64,000 nucleotides of DNA from Candidatus Enterococcus courvalinii (GCF_017315945.1 NZ_JAFLWI010000004.1:1-64000), one strand, 5' to 3'; shown: positions 8,992-18,092, counted from the first letter of the stretch. Numbers and translations: made by a program. The notes: generated by a model from the letters alone, not told the origin.

Positions 8992-10206
8992 TTAGATGAA
9001 CATGTTTTGAAGATAAGCTTTTTTTAAGGCTTTGAGTTGGTCTAGTTTTTGTTGATGAAGATTAGCCCCTTTGTCTATTTGGTTGAAAAACACACCTATT
9101 TGTTGTTGTTCTTCAATATTTTTAGGGATTAAAAAATCTGTATTTGAAACTTTCTTCCAATCTGAACGAGGCATCTTTGTTCCTGCTGTATCGTTTGCCA
9201 CTTTTTGATATTTATCAGCCTGAATTAAAGCATAAATAAAACTAGGAATACTTTCTTTTGCTCTAAGAACCCAAAAATCACCTAATGCTATACCCATAAA
9301 ATCGGTCATTAGCCAATTCTTTAAATAAGGTCGAAGTTTCCCATATAAAATATCTTCAGATTCAAATTTAATTCCTTTTCGATTATCGAACTTTGTAGAT
9401 ACATCTTTATTTAAACGACCTTCTCCAGCAAAAATATCCTCAAATTCTACTTTAGGTAATTCATTATCACTTGAACTTTTATTAACACGTGTTACTATAT
9501 CTGTTAACTTACGCTCCACCCACTCTTCCTTAAAATCAGCAAACCGCACTCTTGGCAATTTTTCTCCATTTACTGGGAACAACTGCTTTAAAAAGCCGTT
9601 CTTCATCTGCATTAACGCATCTAACTTACGCTGATGAAGAGTGATAGTGTCATCAATTTTTTTAAAAAAACATCCAATTGCGTTTTGTTCCTCATAGTTT
9701 GGAATCATAATTTTAAAATTGGAATACTCTTCAGCATTAACTCCTGGTTGACCGGAACGTTGCGAAGTAATCTTAATAAACCGGTTATAGCTATCAGTAA
9801 AAGTTGTTTGAAATACGAATTCTGAGCTAATTTTAGATTTTATTCTGGCTCGAATGAGGAATCCTGCATAGTAAACTAGTCCATCACTTTCCCTATACAT
9901 ATATGTTTTCCCAACACTTGCTCCAGTTCTCGCAAAAAGGATATCACCTTTTTTAAGTTTGTAATTATCAGCACTTGCAAAATCAATATCTGGGGAAGTT
10001 ACTCCACTTTGATTAAACTTGTGACTGATATCATCAATATCAGTAATACGAATATACTTATTACTTCCATCAAATTTTTTAGCAGATGCATTTAGTCCAT
10101 ACTCAAAACTTTCAGCTAATTCCCCTAACTTACGCTGTTCCCACGCGTAAACCAACAGTAATAGAAGAAAATAGTTTATTATAATATACATTTTAAAACA
10201 ATCCAA
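8992..10206 (-). CDS. hsdS: Second, inverted and probably silent hsdS copy
   Basis: A second specificity-subunit gene on the opposite strand. Homology to HsdS begins at AWEQRK (DNA position 10148) and runs to the same KKAYLQNMFI end. The frame stays open back to a TTG at 10206, but the first 20 residues (MYIIINYFLLLLLV and so on) are not HsdS-like and no ribosome site is visible. The copy therefore lacks a proper 5' end and is probably a silent cassette. Its first recognition domain resembles domain 2 of the expressed hsdS (YGLNA..KYIRITDIDD); its second is unlike either expressed domain. Inversion at the shared repeats would put its domains behind the hsdM promoter. Confidence 0.85.
   Translation of the reverse strand: MDCFKMYIIINYFLLLLLVYAWEQRKLGELAESFEYGLNASAKKFDGSNKYIRITDIDDISHKFNQSGVTSPDIDFASADNYKLKKGDILFARTGASVGKTYMYRESDGLVYYAGFLIRARIKSKISSEFVFQTTFTDSYNRFIKITSQRSGQPGVNAEEYSNFKIMIPNYEEQNAIGCFFKKIDDTITLHQRKLDALMQMKNGFLKQLFPVNGEKLPRVRFADFKEEWVERKLTDIVTRVNKSSSDNELPKVEFEDIFAGEGRLNKDVSTKFDNRKGIKFESEDILYGKLRPYLKNWLMTDFMGIALGDFWVLRAKESIPSFIYALIQADKYQKVANDTAGTKMPRSDWKKVSNTDFLIPKNIEEQQQIGVFFNQIDKGANLHQQKLDQLKALKKAYLQNMFI
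8996..9009 (-). repeat. Inverted repeat IR3, right copy
   Basis: A 14-bp exact inverted match to 7917-7930, at the 3' end of the silent hsdS. Confidence 0.6.
9625..9649 (-). repeat. Inverted repeat IR2, right copy
   Basis: Inverted partner of 7235-7259, 24 of 25 bases identical, in the central conserved helix of the silent hsdS. Confidence 0.88.
10129..10148 (-). repeat. Inverted repeat IR1, right copy
   Basis: Inverted partner of 6748-6767, 19 of 20 bases identical. HsdS homology of the silent copy starts exactly at this element, which supports it as a recombination border. Confidence 0.85.
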
Positions 10207-10312
10207 AAATCACTAATCCACCAACAGAAAAATGTTGATTTTCCAACAAAAAAGCGTTAAGTTTATAACTAGTTAATGTAGAATTTTCAACAATTTTGAG
10301 GAGTGAATCATT

Positions 10313-10786
10313 TTGATTAATTTAGAAGAAGTATTTAGTCAAGCTGGAATTGATTTTGAGCTGTATGATCATCGCGCGATTTACACGAATGAGGATGCGC
10401 TAGTGGTCAAAGCAGAGCAAGGTTTTACTGGCACTGAGACTAAAAGTTTATACCTAAAAGATAAGCAAAAAAATAACTATATTTTTCTGACTTTTACGAC
10501 GAAAAAGAGTGATTTTAAACGATTAAGTAAGTTGATTGGCAAAAGAGTATCAGTTGTTTCTGCTGAAATGATGGAAGAGCAAACGGGACAAAAGCCTGGC
10601 GCAGTTTCTCCTTTTGGCTACGAAGCACATGTTCCAGTGATTATTGACGAAGAATTATTAGCACATGAAAAATTAGTTTTCGCACCAGGACGTCCAGATC
10701 AAACTATGGTGGTGAAAGTAGCTGATTTAGATAAAATAATTGAAGTGCTCAATTTGGAAACCTATCTATTACCTGTAGAGGAGTAA
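10313..10786 (+). CDS. YbaK/EbsC-family aminoacyl-tRNA deacylase
   Basis: A 157-residue cytoplasmic protein of the YbaK/ProX editing family, whose members hydrolyse mischarged tRNA (for example Cys-tRNA-Pro or Ala-tRNA-Pro). The family pattern is seen in the TKSLYLKDK segment, the TKKSDFKRL segment with conserved Lys, and the GAVSPFG loop near residue 100 that shapes the active site. The start is TTG at 10313 with GAGGAG 9 nt upstream; no ATG gives the full N-terminus. It is followed after 3 bp by a MarR regulator, so both form an operon. The substrate cannot be told from sequence. EbsC of E. faecalis is of this family, but orthology is not claimed. Confidence 0.85.
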   Translation: MINLEEVFSQAGIDFELYDHRAIYTNEDALVVKAEQGFTGTETKSLYLKDKQKNNYIFLTFTTKKSDFKRLSKLIGKRVSVVSAEMMEEQTGQKPGAVSPFGYEAHVPVIIDEELLAHEKLVFAPGRPDQTMVVKVADLDKIIEVLNLETYLLPVEE

Positions 10787-10789
10787 AAA

Positions 10790-11242
10790 ATGTCTGAGAT
10801 TTTAAGAGAAATTGGAATCATTTCCCGTTCGTTATCATATATTAGTAATGTTGAGTTCAAGGAATTAGAGTTAAATAAAGAGCAATATCTGTACTTAACA
10901 AGAATCTATGAGAACCCAGGGATCATCAATGACGCGATAGCAGAGTTAGTCAAACAAGATCGGACAACTGTCTCGAAGTCTGTTCAAAAACTTGTAAATG
11001 CTGGTTTAGTTCGGAAAGAAATTGATGTTGAGAATAAAAAAATTCGTCGATTATATGCGACTGAAAAAGCAGAAGAGCTCTACGACTATTTAAAACGTGA
11101 AGAAGCTTATTCGGAAAAAGCGGCACTATTTGGACTTGCCGCAAAAGAAAAAGAAACCTTGTTAAATTTATTGAAAAAAGTTAGCAGAAATGTCGATGAA
11201 GAGTGGCTGTTTGTCAAAAATGGCAATAAACGAATCTATTAG
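10790..11242 (+). CDS. MarR-family transcriptional regulator
   Basis: A winged-helix regulator of 150 residues. The helix-turn-helix (IINDAIAELVKQDRTTVSKSVQKLVNAG in parts, about residues 44-72) and the wing (KEIDVENKKIRRLYATEK) are typical of MarR. C-terminal helices form the dimer interface. The gene sits 3 bp after the YbaK-like gene and is followed by a terminator. It may regulate its own operon, but no clear palindrome is seen at the promoter. The ligand is unknown. Confidence 0.88.
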   Translation: MSEILREIGIISRSLSYISNVEFKELELNKEQYLYLTRIYENPGIINDAIAELVKQDRTTVSKSVQKLVNAGLVRKEIDVENKKIRRLYATEKAEELYDYLKREEAYSEKAALFGLAAKEKETLLNLLKKVSRNVDEEWLFVKNGNKRIY

Positions 11243-11261
11243 GTTTTTCTAACAATAAAAG

Positions 11262-11294
11262 AGCCAAGCAGGGGCGTATTCTGTTTGGCTTTTT
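11262..11294 (+). terminator. Rho-independent terminator after the MarR gene
   Basis: AGCCAAGCAG pairs with CTGTTTGGCT (one mismatch) and is followed by TTTTT. Confidence 0.85.
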
Positions 11295-11375
11295 GTCTGC
11301 AATAAGTGTTATGGATAGACATAAAATAGTTTAAAAGGCGTATTTTGCTGAAGAATACCTAATTAAAAAAGTTTA

Positions 11376-11385
11376 GTTTAGTGAA
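11376..11385 (+). promoter_or_regulatory. GTTTAGTGAA element before the lyase promoter
   Basis: The 10-mer GTTTAGTGAA lies just upstream of the -35 of the PL8 gene. The same element, in either orientation, precedes the yitT-lacI and ABC transporter promoters. It is probably the site of the LacI-type regulator of this locus. Confidence 0.55.
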
Positions 11386-11397
11386 TTATCTTATATG

Positions 11398-11426
11398 TTT
11401 ACTAAAAATAAAGACTATGCTATCAT
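11398..11426 (+). promoter_or_regulatory. Putative promoter of the PL8 lyase gene
   Basis: TTTACT (11398-11403) and TATCAT (11421-11426) with a 17-bp spacer. The transcript would start near 11433. Confidence 0.6.
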
Positions 11427-11432
11427 GCTTTT

Positions 11433-11446
11433 TGAAAACGCTTTAT
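11433..11446 (+). promoter_or_regulatory. cre-like catabolite site at the lyase transcription start
   Basis: TGAAAACGCTTTAT matches the CcpA consensus TGNAARCGNWWWCA except for the last two bases. Its position over the expected start suggests glucose repression. Confidence 0.5.
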
Positions 11447-11508
11447 TTAGTTGTGTCGCGATTGGATTAAAGGCAGATGCTGAGGGCAAGTCATCTAGGA
11501 GGTATTGG

Positions 11509-14500
11509 ATGAAAAAACGGAAGATGATTCAGTGGTTATCGTTAGTGGGAAGTATCATTGCTATTGGTATGTTTCAGAGTACAACAGTAAAAGCAGCGGA
11601 GATTTTTGAAACTAATTTTAGTCAAGAAAAAGGGAATTGGTTAGATATCAAAGGGACTTCCAAGACTAGTCTCAGTGAGAATCAATTAGTTATTAGTAAT
11701 ACAACACAAGGCACTTCGATTGAATCTGTGAGTGTTTTACAAGATGCACCGTTAAAGAAAACTGGAGAAGTTGAGATGACTTTTCTTTATGAAGGACAAA
11801 AAAACTTCGGGCTGATTTTTAGAGGTAGTGAGACTGATTCAGCGACTTGGCAGTCATTTGCTTACAATGGAGATGGGGACTGGCAGCTAGGGCAACCGGG
11901 TGGAAAGTGGATTACCACAATTAAAGGTTCACCATTGGTCAAAGGAAAAACATATCGTTTGTTGGTGCGCTATGAAGAGAAAAAAATTGTTGCTTATTTG
12001 AATGGTCACTTATTATATGAAAATCAAGAAGTCAACTATCCTAATGGTAATGGAAGTATTGATGGGGATTGGCAAGGCAAAATCGGTATTCGTCTTTTTG
12101 GTGATCGGATAACGTTGAAGGTAGCGGCGCTAAAAAATGGGGAGATTGGTTCGATTCCTTTAGATCCAGAAGAGTCAAATGATCCAACTGAGGCAGAAGC
12201 TAAAGAGTTGCAACAAAAATGGAAAACCAATCTTGTTGGTGATTTTGAAAAAAATCCTGAATTATTAAATGATCCAGATGTTATTGCGTATACGCAAAAG
12301 CTTTCAAAACAAGCCAATGAATTATATGGGAAACTAAATAAAGAATCCAATCGCACGTATTTGTGGGAAAAGATTGCATCAGACACAGCATCTGCAGATA
12401 TAACAACCCAATTTGCGAATCTTTCTGTTTTGGCTCGGGCTTACGGGACACAGGGAACGGCGCTTTACCAAAATCAACAGGTAGGAACGGACATTGTCGA
12501 GGCGCTTGATTTTATGGTAGATGTTCGAAAATATGATGGTAAAAAATATCATGGCAATTGGTGGGATTGGCAGATTGGTGTGCCACAAAAATTTATTGAT
12601 ATTCTAATGATTATGAAAGACGAACTGACACCGGACCAATTAGCGAAATACACGCAAGTCATTTCGCTGTATGTTCCAGATCCTTATAAACAATTGTACG
12701 GTAAGCCACAAGGAACCTTTGTTGATTTGCATTTTATTCCCAATTTTCAAACGACAGGAGCGAATCGGACAGATTTAGCATTAACGGTCATGGGGTTGGG
12801 TATTTTACAAAAAAGTGGAGATAAATTAAGTGTTTCCGGCGAAAGTATCAAAGAAGTTTTTGCGCTTGTGACAAAAGGAGACGGATTCTATAAAGATGGC
12901 TCGTTTATTCAACATGGTGATATTCCATATACAGGTTCATATGGAAATGTTTTAGTGAAAGGAACAAGCAAGATTTTAGGAATTTTAGCCAATTCAAAAT
13001 GGAATTTACCTAAAGAAGTAACTGATTCTTTTGTGAACAATGTGAATAACGCCTTTATTCCGCTAATCGAGAAGGGCGAAATGATGCCAATGGTGAATGG
13101 TCGTTCCATTTCGCGAGCAACTTCGACAAAAACAACTGGTTTTGGTTCACCGACGATGTATAATTTATTGCTAGTATCAGAGTTTGCAGACCCATCAGCA
13201 AACAGTCAGTTGAAGGAAAGTGTCAAATATTGGTTGAAGGAGAATCCAGCTTATTACTATACCAATGCACGTGATTTCAAAGATCTATTGTTAACAAAAC
13301 AAGTGATGAGTGATGAAACAATACTTGGAAAAGAAAAACCGTTTCTAGGAAGTAAATTGTATGGTGCAATGGATCGTTATGTGTATGCTAGTGGTGATTT
13401 TAGTGTTGGACTTAGCATGTACTCGAACCGAATTTCTTCATTCGAGGCAGGTAATAAAGAGAATAAACGGGGCTGGCATACATCCGATGGCATGTTGTAT
13501 TTATTTAATCAAGATCAGCAATATGGGGAAGGTTATTGGCCAACGGTTGACCCATACCGATTGCCTGGTACGACAGTTGATACAGTCAAGCTAGCAGATG
13601 AAGTAAGTTCATTTACAACAGTGCGTTCGTCAGAAAAACAAGTAGGGGGTGCAACAGATGGAAAGCATGCCGCTATTGGTATGGCGTTAAACAAAGCGGG
13701 TACGAAAAATAACGGTACGGTTTTACCAATGGATCTTAAAGCGCAGAAATCTTGGTTTGTGTTTGATGACCAAATTGTTGCATTAGGCTCAGGCATTCAA
13801 GGAACGACGTCAGCTTCGATTGAAACAGTGATTGAAAACCGGATGCTTGATTCCAACAGTATGTACCAGTTAATGACAAATCAAGGTGAGATTTCCGGCA
13901 ATGGCGAACAAATCATGCAAGCAAATGACTGGCTCCTCTTGTCATCTTCACAAAAAAATCAGAGTATTGGATATTACTTCCCTCAAAAAGAAACAATTAC
14001 TTTGGTTAAGGAAGAGCGTACTGGAAAATACAGTGATATCAATGAAGGGTTCCCAAACAATCAAGTGTATACCGAAGACTATCAAAAAGTTTTACTTAAC
14101 CATGGTCAAAAACCAATTGATGAAAAGTATGCGTATGTTCTCTTACCAAACGCAACAACGCAAGGTCTTGAAAATTATGCAAAACAAAATCGAATCGAAA
14201 TTTTATCCAACGAAAAGGAAAATCAAAGTGTCAAAGATACAGTCACTGGAATAACAGCGGCAAATCTTTGGTCAGCCAATCAAACAGTGGCAGGTATTAC
14301 AGTGGATCAACCAGCCTCAGTTTTGGTGAAAGAGCAATCAAATCAGGCGAAAGTAACAGTCGCTAATCCGCTACAAACAAATGAAACACTGACGCTGAGT
14401 TTTTCAAAAGCAGTTAAAAAAGTTATTCATGCAGATGAAAATGTAACAATCAGTGCAGATAGAAGAAGTGCACAAGTTCAAACGACAAGTATGACAGGTG

Positions 14501-14532
14501 AATCTAGTCAGTTGGAAGTTGAGTGGGAATAA
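11509..14532 (+). CDS. Secreted polysaccharide lyase family 8 (hyaluronate/chondroitin lyase type)
   Basis: An extracellular lyase that cuts uronic-acid polysaccharides by beta-elimination and leaves unsaturated disaccharides. Of 1007 residues, a signal peptide (1 to about 29, ending VKA) is followed by a beta-sandwich carbohydrate-binding-like domain (about 30-230), the alpha/alpha toroid (about 250-600) and C-terminal beta-sandwich domains. The catalytic triad is visible as Asn419 (GANRTDL), His469 (QHGD) and Tyr478 (GSYGN). Its spacing of 50 and 9 residues equals that of Asn429/His479/Tyr488 recalled for the Streptococcus agalactiae hyaluronate lyase. I chose the ATG at 11509 for its AGGAGG and signal peptide; an in-frame ATG at 11395 overlaps the promoter. 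There is no LPXTG anchor. Substrate may be hyaluronan, chondroitin or another uronide. Confidence 0.9.
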   Translation: MKKRKMIQWLSLVGSIIAIGMFQSTTVKAAEIFETNFSQEKGNWLDIKGTSKTSLSENQLVISNTTQGTSIESVSVLQDAPLKKTGEVEMTFLYEGQKNFGLIFRGSETDSATWQSFAYNGDGDWQLGQPGGKWITTIKGSPLVKGKTYRLLVRYEEKKIVAYLNGHLLYENQEVNYPNGNGSIDGDWQGKIGIRLFGDRITLKVAALKNGEIGSIPLDPEESNDPTEAEAKELQQKWKTNLVGDFEKNPELLNDPDVIAYTQKLSKQANELYGKLNKESNRTYLWEKIASDTASADITTQFANLSVLARAYGTQGTALYQNQQVGTDIVEALDFMVDVRKYDGKKYHGNWWDWQIGVPQKFIDILMIMKDELTPDQLAKYTQVISLYVPDPYKQLYGKPQGTFVDLHFIPNFQTTGANRTDLALTVMGLGILQKSGDKLSVSGESIKEVFALVTKGDGFYKDGSFIQHGDIPYTGSYGNVLVKGTSKILGILANSKWNLPKEVTDSFVNNVNNAFIPLIEKGEMMPMVNGRSISRATSTKTTGFGSPTMYNLLLVSEFADPSANSQLKESVKYWLKENPAYYYTNARDFKDLLLTKQVMSDETILGKEKPFLGSKLYGAMDRYVYASGDFSVGLSMYSNRISSFEAGNKENKRGWHTSDGMLYLFNQDQQYGEGYWPTVDPYRLPGTTVDTVKLADEVSSFTTVRSSEKQVGGATDGKHAAIGMALNKAGTKNNGTVLPMDLKAQKSWFVFDDQIVALGSGIQGTTSASIETVIENRMLDSNSMYQLMTNQGEISGNGEQIMQANDWLLLSSSQKNQSIGYYFPQKETITLVKEERTGKYSDINEGFPNNQVYTEDYQKVLLNHGQKPIDEKYAYVLLPNATTQGLENYAKQNRIEILSNEKENQSVKDTVTGITAANLWSANQTVAGITVDQPASVLVKEQSNQAKVTVANPLQTNETLTLSFSKAVKKVIHADENVTISADRRSAQVQTTSMTGESSQLEVEWE

Positions 14533-14643
14533 AAGGTTGTGGTGCAAAGTAGTTAGCTTCAAGTAATAAGGAAACTTTTCTAAAAATAGTTTCCCAAATT
14601 TTTGTGGCATTTAGACTTGTTTTGAATGGTGAACACTGTAAAT
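14533..14643 (+). repeat. Interspersed intergenic repeat, copy A (diverged)
   Basis: It begins AAAGGTTGTGG right after the lyase stop codon and includes TTTCTAAAAATAG, a CAAATTTTTGTG..ATTTAGACTTGTTTTGAA segment and GGTGAACAC. These are shared with copies B-E (40889, 48348, 56533, 59684). Confidence 0.6.
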
Positions 14644-14656
14644 AAAAGTTGAAGAA

Positions 14657-14693
14657 AAGAAGGACGAGCAGTTTTGTACTCGTTCTTCTTTTT
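14657..14693 (+). terminator. Terminator after the lyase gene
   Basis: AAGAAGGACGAG pairs with CTCGTTCTTCTT (one G-T pair), followed by TTT. Confidence 0.8.
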
Positions 14694-14743
14694 CTGTGTA
14701 AAGAGACACGTTCAAACAAATACCTTAATTATTTTACTGAATT

Positions 14744-14753
14744 TTCACTAAAC
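14744..14753 (-). promoter_or_regulatory. TTCACTAAAC element before yitT-lacI
   Basis: Reverse-orientation copy of GTTTAGTGAA, directly upstream of the -35. A weaker TAGGTGAA half lies about 20 bp downstream, inside the promoter. Confidence 0.55.
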
Positions 14754-14756
14754 TAT

Positions 14757-14786
14757 TTGAAAAAATAGGTGAATCAATGGTATAGT
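14757..14786 (+). promoter_or_regulatory. Putative promoter of yitT-lacI
   Basis: TTGAAA (14757-14762) and TATAGT (14781-14786) with an 18-bp spacer. Confidence 0.6.
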
Positions 14787-14800
14787 CTACTAGAATAAAA

Positions 14801-14814
14801 TGAAAGCGCTTTGT
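14801..14814 (+). promoter_or_regulatory. cre site downstream of the yitT-lacI promoter
   Basis: TGAAAGCGCTTTGT is a near-palindromic CcpA site in the early transcript. It overlaps an ATG at 14800 that I therefore do not take as a start. Confidence 0.65.
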
Positions 14815-14829
14815 TGGGAGAGAATAGGA

Positions 14830-15447
14830 ATGCGAAAAGCTGTGATTCAAAGTAAAATAACGACAACAGAACAAAAAAACATTTTAAAAATCATTATTGG
14901 AAATGTTTTTTTAGGGTTTGCTTACGCAAATTGGATGAAACCGAATAATATTATCAATGGTGGGGTAACAAGTGTGGCAATGATTTTAGAAAAAATCTCG
15001 CACATACCGATTTTTTATTTAACTTCTGGTGTAACAGTCCTACTATTGATTTTTTGTTGGTTCTTTTTGGGTAAAGGGAATTTTCTTAAATCAATCGTTA
15101 GTAGTATTTGTTACAATCTGTTCTTTACGATGTTTTATTTACTTAAACTCAATGTGCAAATCAATTTGGTTGTTGATTTTCTTTTTGCCTGTATTTTTAT
15201 CGCGATTGGGTATTATTGTTGTATTTCCGCGAATGCTTCTACGGTAGGAATGGATGTCATTGCTTTAGCAATCAATAAAAAACATCCAGAATTTAGTATT
15301 GCTAGAGGAATCCGTTACATAAATGTAATGGTACTGGCTTTGGGATTTTTGACTTATGGGGTAAAATCAGTAGTGATAGGTATTTTGTTCAGTTTACTGA
15401 ACTCGTATATTTTAGATTTTTTATTAAAACGAAGGATGGAAGAATGA
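14830..15447 (+). CDS. YitT-family membrane protein
   Basis: An integral membrane protein of 205 residues with about five to six hydrophobic segments. The early segment GNVFLGFAYANWMKPNNIINGGV matches the YitT/DUF161 family pattern (seen here around residues 20-45). The C-terminal DUF2179 domain of longer relatives is missing, so it is a short form. The start ATG at 14830 follows GGGAGAGAATAGGA. It is the first gene of a two-gene operon with the LacI regulator, 9 bp apart, in the polysaccharide locus. The transported compound is unknown. The context suggests export or uptake of something linked to uronide or amino-sugar use, but this is inference. Confidence 0.75.
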   Translation: MRKAVIQSKITTTEQKNILKIIIGNVFLGFAYANWMKPNNIINGGVTSVAMILEKISHIPIFYLTSGVTVLLLIFCWFFLGKGNFLKSIVSSICYNLFFTMFYLLKLNVQINLVVDFLFACIFIAIGYYCCISANASTVGMDVIALAINKKHPEFSIARGIRYINVMVLALGFLTYGVKSVVIGILFSLLNSYILDFLLKRRMEE

Positions 15448-16458
<1,011 letters not shown>

Positions 16459-16500
16459 AATCGATTAGTGGTTGCTGATTGTTTTACTAGCTATTCGAAA

Positions 16501-16535
16501 AAAGGGAGGACAAGTTTTTTGTCCTCCCTTTTTTT
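16501..16535 (+). terminator. Terminator after the LacI gene
   Basis: A perfect 13-bp stem (AAAGGGAGGACAA with its complement), a 5-nt loop and a T tract. Confidence 0.9.
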
Positions 16536-16570
16536 ATGCGAGAAAGCCTTATGAAAATCAACTCAAATAA

Positions 16571-16603
16571 GTTTAGTGAATAAAATAAAAAAGTTCACTA
16601 AAC
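16571..16603. promoter_or_regulatory. Paired GTTTAGTGAA / TTCACTAAAC operator
   Basis: Perfect 10-bp inverted arms (16571-16580 and 16594-16603) with a 13-bp spacer, directly upstream of the ABC operon promoter. This is the most complete copy of the locus operator. Confidence 0.7.
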
Positions 16604-16606
16604 TTA

Positions 16607-16635
16607 TTGACCTTTTCCTGGCTTTCGTGTATTCT
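16607..16635 (+). promoter_or_regulatory. Promoter of the ABC transporter operon
   Basis: TTGACC (16607-16612), 17-bp spacer, TATTCT (16630-16635). Confidence 0.65.
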
Positions 16636-16643
16636 ACGAATGA

Positions 16644-16657
16644 ATAAAGCGTTTACA
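16644..16657 (+). promoter_or_regulatory. cre-like site before the binding-protein gene
   Basis: ATAAAGCGTTTACA matches 12 of 14 positions of the CcpA consensus and lies just after the expected transcription start. Confidence 0.55.
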
Positions 16658-16676
16658 AAAATTTAGGAGGTACTTT

Positions 16677-18017
16677 ATGAAGTACAAAAAATTGTTGAGC
16701 GGTGCTTTAGGATTATTAGCGGTAGTTAGTTTGGCAGCTTGTGGTGGCGGTGATTCAAAAGCAGAAGCAGGAGCAGATTCTGCTAAGGATTTGGCAAAAG
16801 AAGAACGCGTGAAAAAAGCAAATATTGAGGTGTATGTTCCCAAAGGTAAGAATACCGATTACTTGCAAAAATCCGTTGAGCTTTACAATCAGAAATATGA
16901 TACAGAATTGGAATTGAATCCAGTGGATGTAGCTCCCGCTATTCCGATGGTTCAAAAGGTAACACCAAAATTAGTTGCAAATGAAAAAATGCCAGATTTG
17001 ATTTTCTTGCAAGATAGTAATGCTGGTTCAGTTTTTGACAAGTTTGAAGATTTATTTTACTCATCTGAAGACTTTGGTTTTGTAAAAGAGTACGGCAAAG
17101 ATTTTTATGATGCAAAGATGAACATGTTGGGGAATATTGCACCATCGAAAAAAGTATTTGGTTTTCCTAATGATTGGGGAAATGCGTGCATGTTTTATAA
17201 TGAAACCGCTTTTAAAGAAGCTGGAATCGATGTAGCAACCATTAAAAATTGGGATGAATTGATTGATGCAGGGAAGAAATTAAAAGAAAAAACAGGCAAA
17301 AAGCTATTATTCATGCGTGATACAGGAGAATTGGATCTTGTTAAATATTTGACGGAACAACAAGGTGTGTCTTTATTTGATAAAAATGGAAAATTGAATT
17401 TATTAGATGACGCGGTTAAAAAATCATACGAAATCATTCAAAAACTTCAAGATGAAGATTTAGTAGCTTACGGTAATTCGAAAGACTATACAGTGATTGG
17501 GCAAGAATGTGGTGTAATCTTTGCTGGAGGCTGGTTAGCTTCTTATCAAGCAACGGATTATCCAGATGATGCAGGAAATTGGCGAATCAGTGCGATTCCT
17601 GCAGTAGACGAATCAAAAAACTTTTCACCAATGAGTGGTGGATCTAGTTATTATGTACCTAAAAAATCAGATAATGCGTTAGCAGCGTTACAATTCATCA
17701 CCTTTGCACTAACGGATAAAGATGCGTTGGATGCTTATATGGAACTAAGTGGTTTGCCTGCAAACGTAACTGCATATCAAAGTGAAGTTGCTCAAAAAGA
17801 GTTTCCATATTATGGAAATCAAAAGATTTTATTGACGCTAGATGAAATCAGTCAAAATAGTATCAAAGGTTATGCATTCCCTTACTCAGCAGATTTAGAC
17901 AATTATATTGAAGCTGCAAGCTATGACATCAAGAATAATGGCGTGTCTGTTGATAAAGCATTGAAGAAACAAGCAGAAGATTTTGCTTCGAAATACAATG
18001 TAGAAATAAACGAGTAG
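16677..18017 (+). CDS. ABC sugar transporter, lipid-anchored binding protein
   Basis: An extracellular substrate-binding lipoprotein of 446 residues. The signal peptide ends in the lipobox SLAAC (Cys21), followed by a Gly/Asp/Ala-rich linker. The rest has the pattern of the family 1 solute-binding proteins for oligosaccharides (NVTAYQSEVA-type C-terminal region, GGSSYYVPKKS segment). AGGAGG precedes the ATG. It is the first gene of the importer operon and is separated from the permease genes by a stem-loop. From the neighbouring lyase and GH88 hydrolase, the ligand is probably an unsaturated uronide disaccharide or short oligosaccharide. That assignment is inference. Confidence 0.88.
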   Translation: MKYKKLLSGALGLLAVVSLAACGGGDSKAEAGADSAKDLAKEERVKKANIEVYVPKGKNTDYLQKSVELYNQKYDTELELNPVDVAPAIPMVQKVTPKLVANEKMPDLIFLQDSNAGSVFDKFEDLFYSSEDFGFVKEYGKDFYDAKMNMLGNIAPSKKVFGFPNDWGNACMFYNETAFKEAGIDVATIKNWDELIDAGKKLKEKTGKKLLFMRDTGELDLVKYLTEQQGVSLFDKNGKLNLLDDAVKKSYEIIQKLQDEDLVAYGNSKDYTVIGQECGVIFAGGWLASYQATDYPDDAGNWRISAIPAVDESKNFSPMSGGSSYYVPKKSDNALAALQFITFALTDKDALDAYMELSGLPANVTAYQSEVAQKEFPYYGNQKILLTLDEISQNSIKGYAFPYSADLDNYIEAASYDIKNNGVSVDKALKKQAEDFASKYNVEINE

Positions 18018-18025
18018 ATGAAACG

Positions 18026-18061
18026 GGTTAGGATAGTGAGGGCTGCCATACTGTCCTAACC
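18026..18061 (+). terminator. Attenuator-like stem-loop between binding protein and permeases
   Basis: GGTTAGGA pairs with TCCTAACC, extended by TAGT/ACTG, followed by TATTTTT. It lies in the 75-bp gap after the binding-protein gene and would allow more binding protein than permease. Confidence 0.7.
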
Positions 18062-18092
18062 TATTTTTAGAACAGAAAAGGAGCATCTGGAT

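Noticed and set aside
11395-11508. In-frame N-terminal extension of the PL8 lyase from an ATG at 11395.
   Set aside because: It overlaps the promoter and cre-like site and has no ribosome site; the ATG at 11509 has AGGAGG and a proper signal peptide.
12036-12588. Minus-strand open frames inside the PL8 lyase gene.
   Set aside because: They have no ribosome sites or recognisable domains, and the plus strand codes for a complete lyase.
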